Positions 5,631 to 6,406 of a stretch of DNA of 6,406 nt are shown here, piece after piece. The notes under the pieces were generated by a model, which made no database searches, was not told where the DNA came from, and saw nothing but the letters and a program-made list of their open reading frames with translations. Location of the stretch: assembly GCA_009885665.1 (NCBI GenBank), contig VFKI01000180.1, positions 1 to 6,406 on the forward strand. The letters run 5' to 3'. Source of the stretch: Gammaproteobacteria bacterium (GTDB lineage: Bacteria > Pseudomonadota > Gammaproteobacteria > DSM-16500). A program made the translations under genes and the position numbers. Positions within the stretch are counted from its first letter, which is position 1. Each line of letters opens with the position of its first letter.

Positions 5631-6260
5631 ATGGACAAAATCATCGGCATCGGCAAAAACTACCCTGATCACGCACGCGAATTAGGTGAAGCACAACCTG
5701 ACAAACCCGTTATTTTCCTTAAGCCGCCAAGCGTGTTAACCCAAGCCACTGACTGGCAGCAGACAATACACGCACGTTTGCCGCAAGATAGCGAAATCGT
5801 GCCAGAATGTGAGCTCGTATTGGAAGTCGGCAAAGCGGGTGAGCATATCGATGAACGCAATGCGCTAGATTTTATTAAACGCATCAGTGTCGGTCTCGAT
5901 ATGACACTACGCGCCAAACAGCGCGAATTAAAAAAATTAGGGCACCCGTGGACGACTGCCAAAGTCTTTGCTGACGCCGCTATTTTGAGCCCGTGGCGCG
6001 ATGTTGCCAGCTTGCCCGACTGGCACGCCACGTCTTTTAGCTTGCATCGTGATGGCGTTTGCGCACAGCAAGCGGCTGCCGCCGATATGTTATACCCGCC
6101 GGCTTTTTTAATTCATTATGTCAGCCAATTTTTCGCGCTCTGCCCTGGCGATATTATTTTTACCGGCACACCCGTCGGTTGTATTACGATTGACGCGGGC
6201 GATGAGGTCGAATTACGGTTAGGCGATAAAGGATTCAAGGTAAGATGGCAAAAAATATAG
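5631..6260 (+). CDS. Fumarylacetoacetate hydrolase family protein (YcgM/FAHD1-like)
   Basis: This 209-residue cytoplasmic protein is a compact single-domain member of the FAH fold, close in size to E. coli YcgM and human FAHD1. These are metal-dependent enzymes acting on acylpyruvates or oxaloacetate (hydrolysis, decarboxylation or tautomerisation). The N-terminus IGIGKNYPDHARELG (5-19) matches the IGxNYxxHAxE signature. PVIFLKPPS (26-34) is the usual substrate loop. ECELVLEVGK (59-68) supplies metal ligands E59 and E61, and GLDMT (88-92) supplies D90. GHPWTTAKVFADAA (104-117) carries the conserved Lys111, and PGDIIFTGTPVG (172-183) is the family hallmark. All key residues are present, so it should be active; the exact substrate cannot be read from the sequence. 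It is a single-gene unit lying between two direct copies of the 73-nt repeat. Confidence 0.93.
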   Translation: MDKIIGIGKNYPDHARELGEAQPDKPVIFLKPPSVLTQATDWQQTIHARLPQDSEIVPECELVLEVGKAGEHIDERNALDFIKRISVGLDMTLRAKQRELKKLGHPWTTAKVFADAAILSPWRDVASLPDWHATSFSLHRDGVCAQQAAAADMLYPPAFLIHYVSQFFALCPGDIIFTGTPVGCITIDAGDEVELRLGDKGFKVRWQKI

Positions 6261-6296
6261 ATGCCATATATCAACGCGGCTGGCTTAAATTTAACT

Positions 6297-6369
6297 TGTA
6301 ACCATTCAGCAAAATCTTCGAAAAACACCAGCGAGGCCAGGTGCAACCTGACCTTACGCGATGGGGGAT
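6297..6369 (+). repeat. Dispersed 73-nt repeat, copy B
   Basis: This is the second copy of the element at 5436-5508, in the same orientation, with seven substitutions and no indels over 73 bases. It begins 37 bases after the FAH-family stop codon. Downstream, the variable hairpin differs completely from that of copy A. The element runs to or past the window end. Confidence 0.85.
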
Positions 6370-6375
6370 AGACTC

Positions 6376-6393
6376 GCCTCCTTCCTTGGAGGC
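6376..6393. repeat. Variable hairpin following repeat copy B
   Basis: GCCTCC (6376-6381), loop TTCCTT and GGAGGC (6388-6393) make a perfect 6-bp stem, in the position taken by the long palindrome in copy A. It is followed by CCCTTCGG (6398-6405), a UUCG-tetraloop mini-hairpin cut close by the window end. There is no T-run within the window, so a role as terminator of the FAH-family gene is possible but unproven. Confidence 0.55.
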
Positions 6394-6406
6394 TCACCCT
6401 TCGGGC

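Noticed and set aside
6116..6397. Minus-strand frame covering repeat copy B and the end of the FAH-family gene
   Set aside because: It is antisense to a conserved gene and begins in the variable hairpin region; copy A does not preserve the same frame.

Overview
The window looks like part of a gammaproteobacterial chromosome with moderate GC. The main clue is a tight minus-strand operon, nnrD - lipoprotein - tsaE - mutL, which is a variant of the enterobacterial nnr-tsaE-amiB-mutL cluster. MutL carries a complete set of C-terminal endonuclease motifs, so the host probably uses MutH-independent mismatch repair. A Legionellales/Coxiella-like or similar gammaproteobacterium would fit, but this is inference; no rRNA or other taxonomic marker is present.

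Layout. Positions 1-238 hold no convincing gene. They contain a 21-nt hairpin (131-151) and a striking array of four 15-bp units (161-220) built around the 13-bp palindrome TTGTGAGTCACAA. A candidate promoter has its -35 inside the last palindrome and would start transcription at or next to the ATG of the following gene. That gene (239-1405, +) encodes an orphan COG1672-type P-loop ATPase with a C-terminal winged helix. Positions 1406-1638, between two convergent genes, carry long-range inverted repeats and a perfect 12-bp-stem GC hairpin.

The minus-strand operon fills 1639-5357. It encodes NnrD (repair of hydrated NAD(P)H), an unrecognised short lipoprotein, TsaE (tRNA t6A synthesis) and MutL. 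Gene junctions are 4 nt, a 1-nt TAATG overlap and 8 nt, so translation is probably coupled. A strong GAGGGAGG ribosome site and a perfect TATAAT lie upstream of nnrD. Compared with E. coli, amiB is absent between tsaE and mutL, a lipoprotein is present between nnrD and tsaE, and the epimerase half of Nnr is missing.

The right end holds one plus-strand gene for a fumarylacetoacetate-hydrolase-family enzyme (5631-6260). It is bracketed by two direct copies of a 73-nt repeat (5436-5508 and 6297-6369, 66/73 identical). Each copy is followed by a different hairpin, and the hairpin after the first copy is closely related to the one downstream of the ATPase. These look like copies of a dispersed REP/MITE-like element with a conserved head and a variable stem-loop. 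The most interesting parts are this repeat family and the palindrome array that appears to control the ATPase. No CRISPR, tRNA, rRNA or complete insertion sequence was seen.
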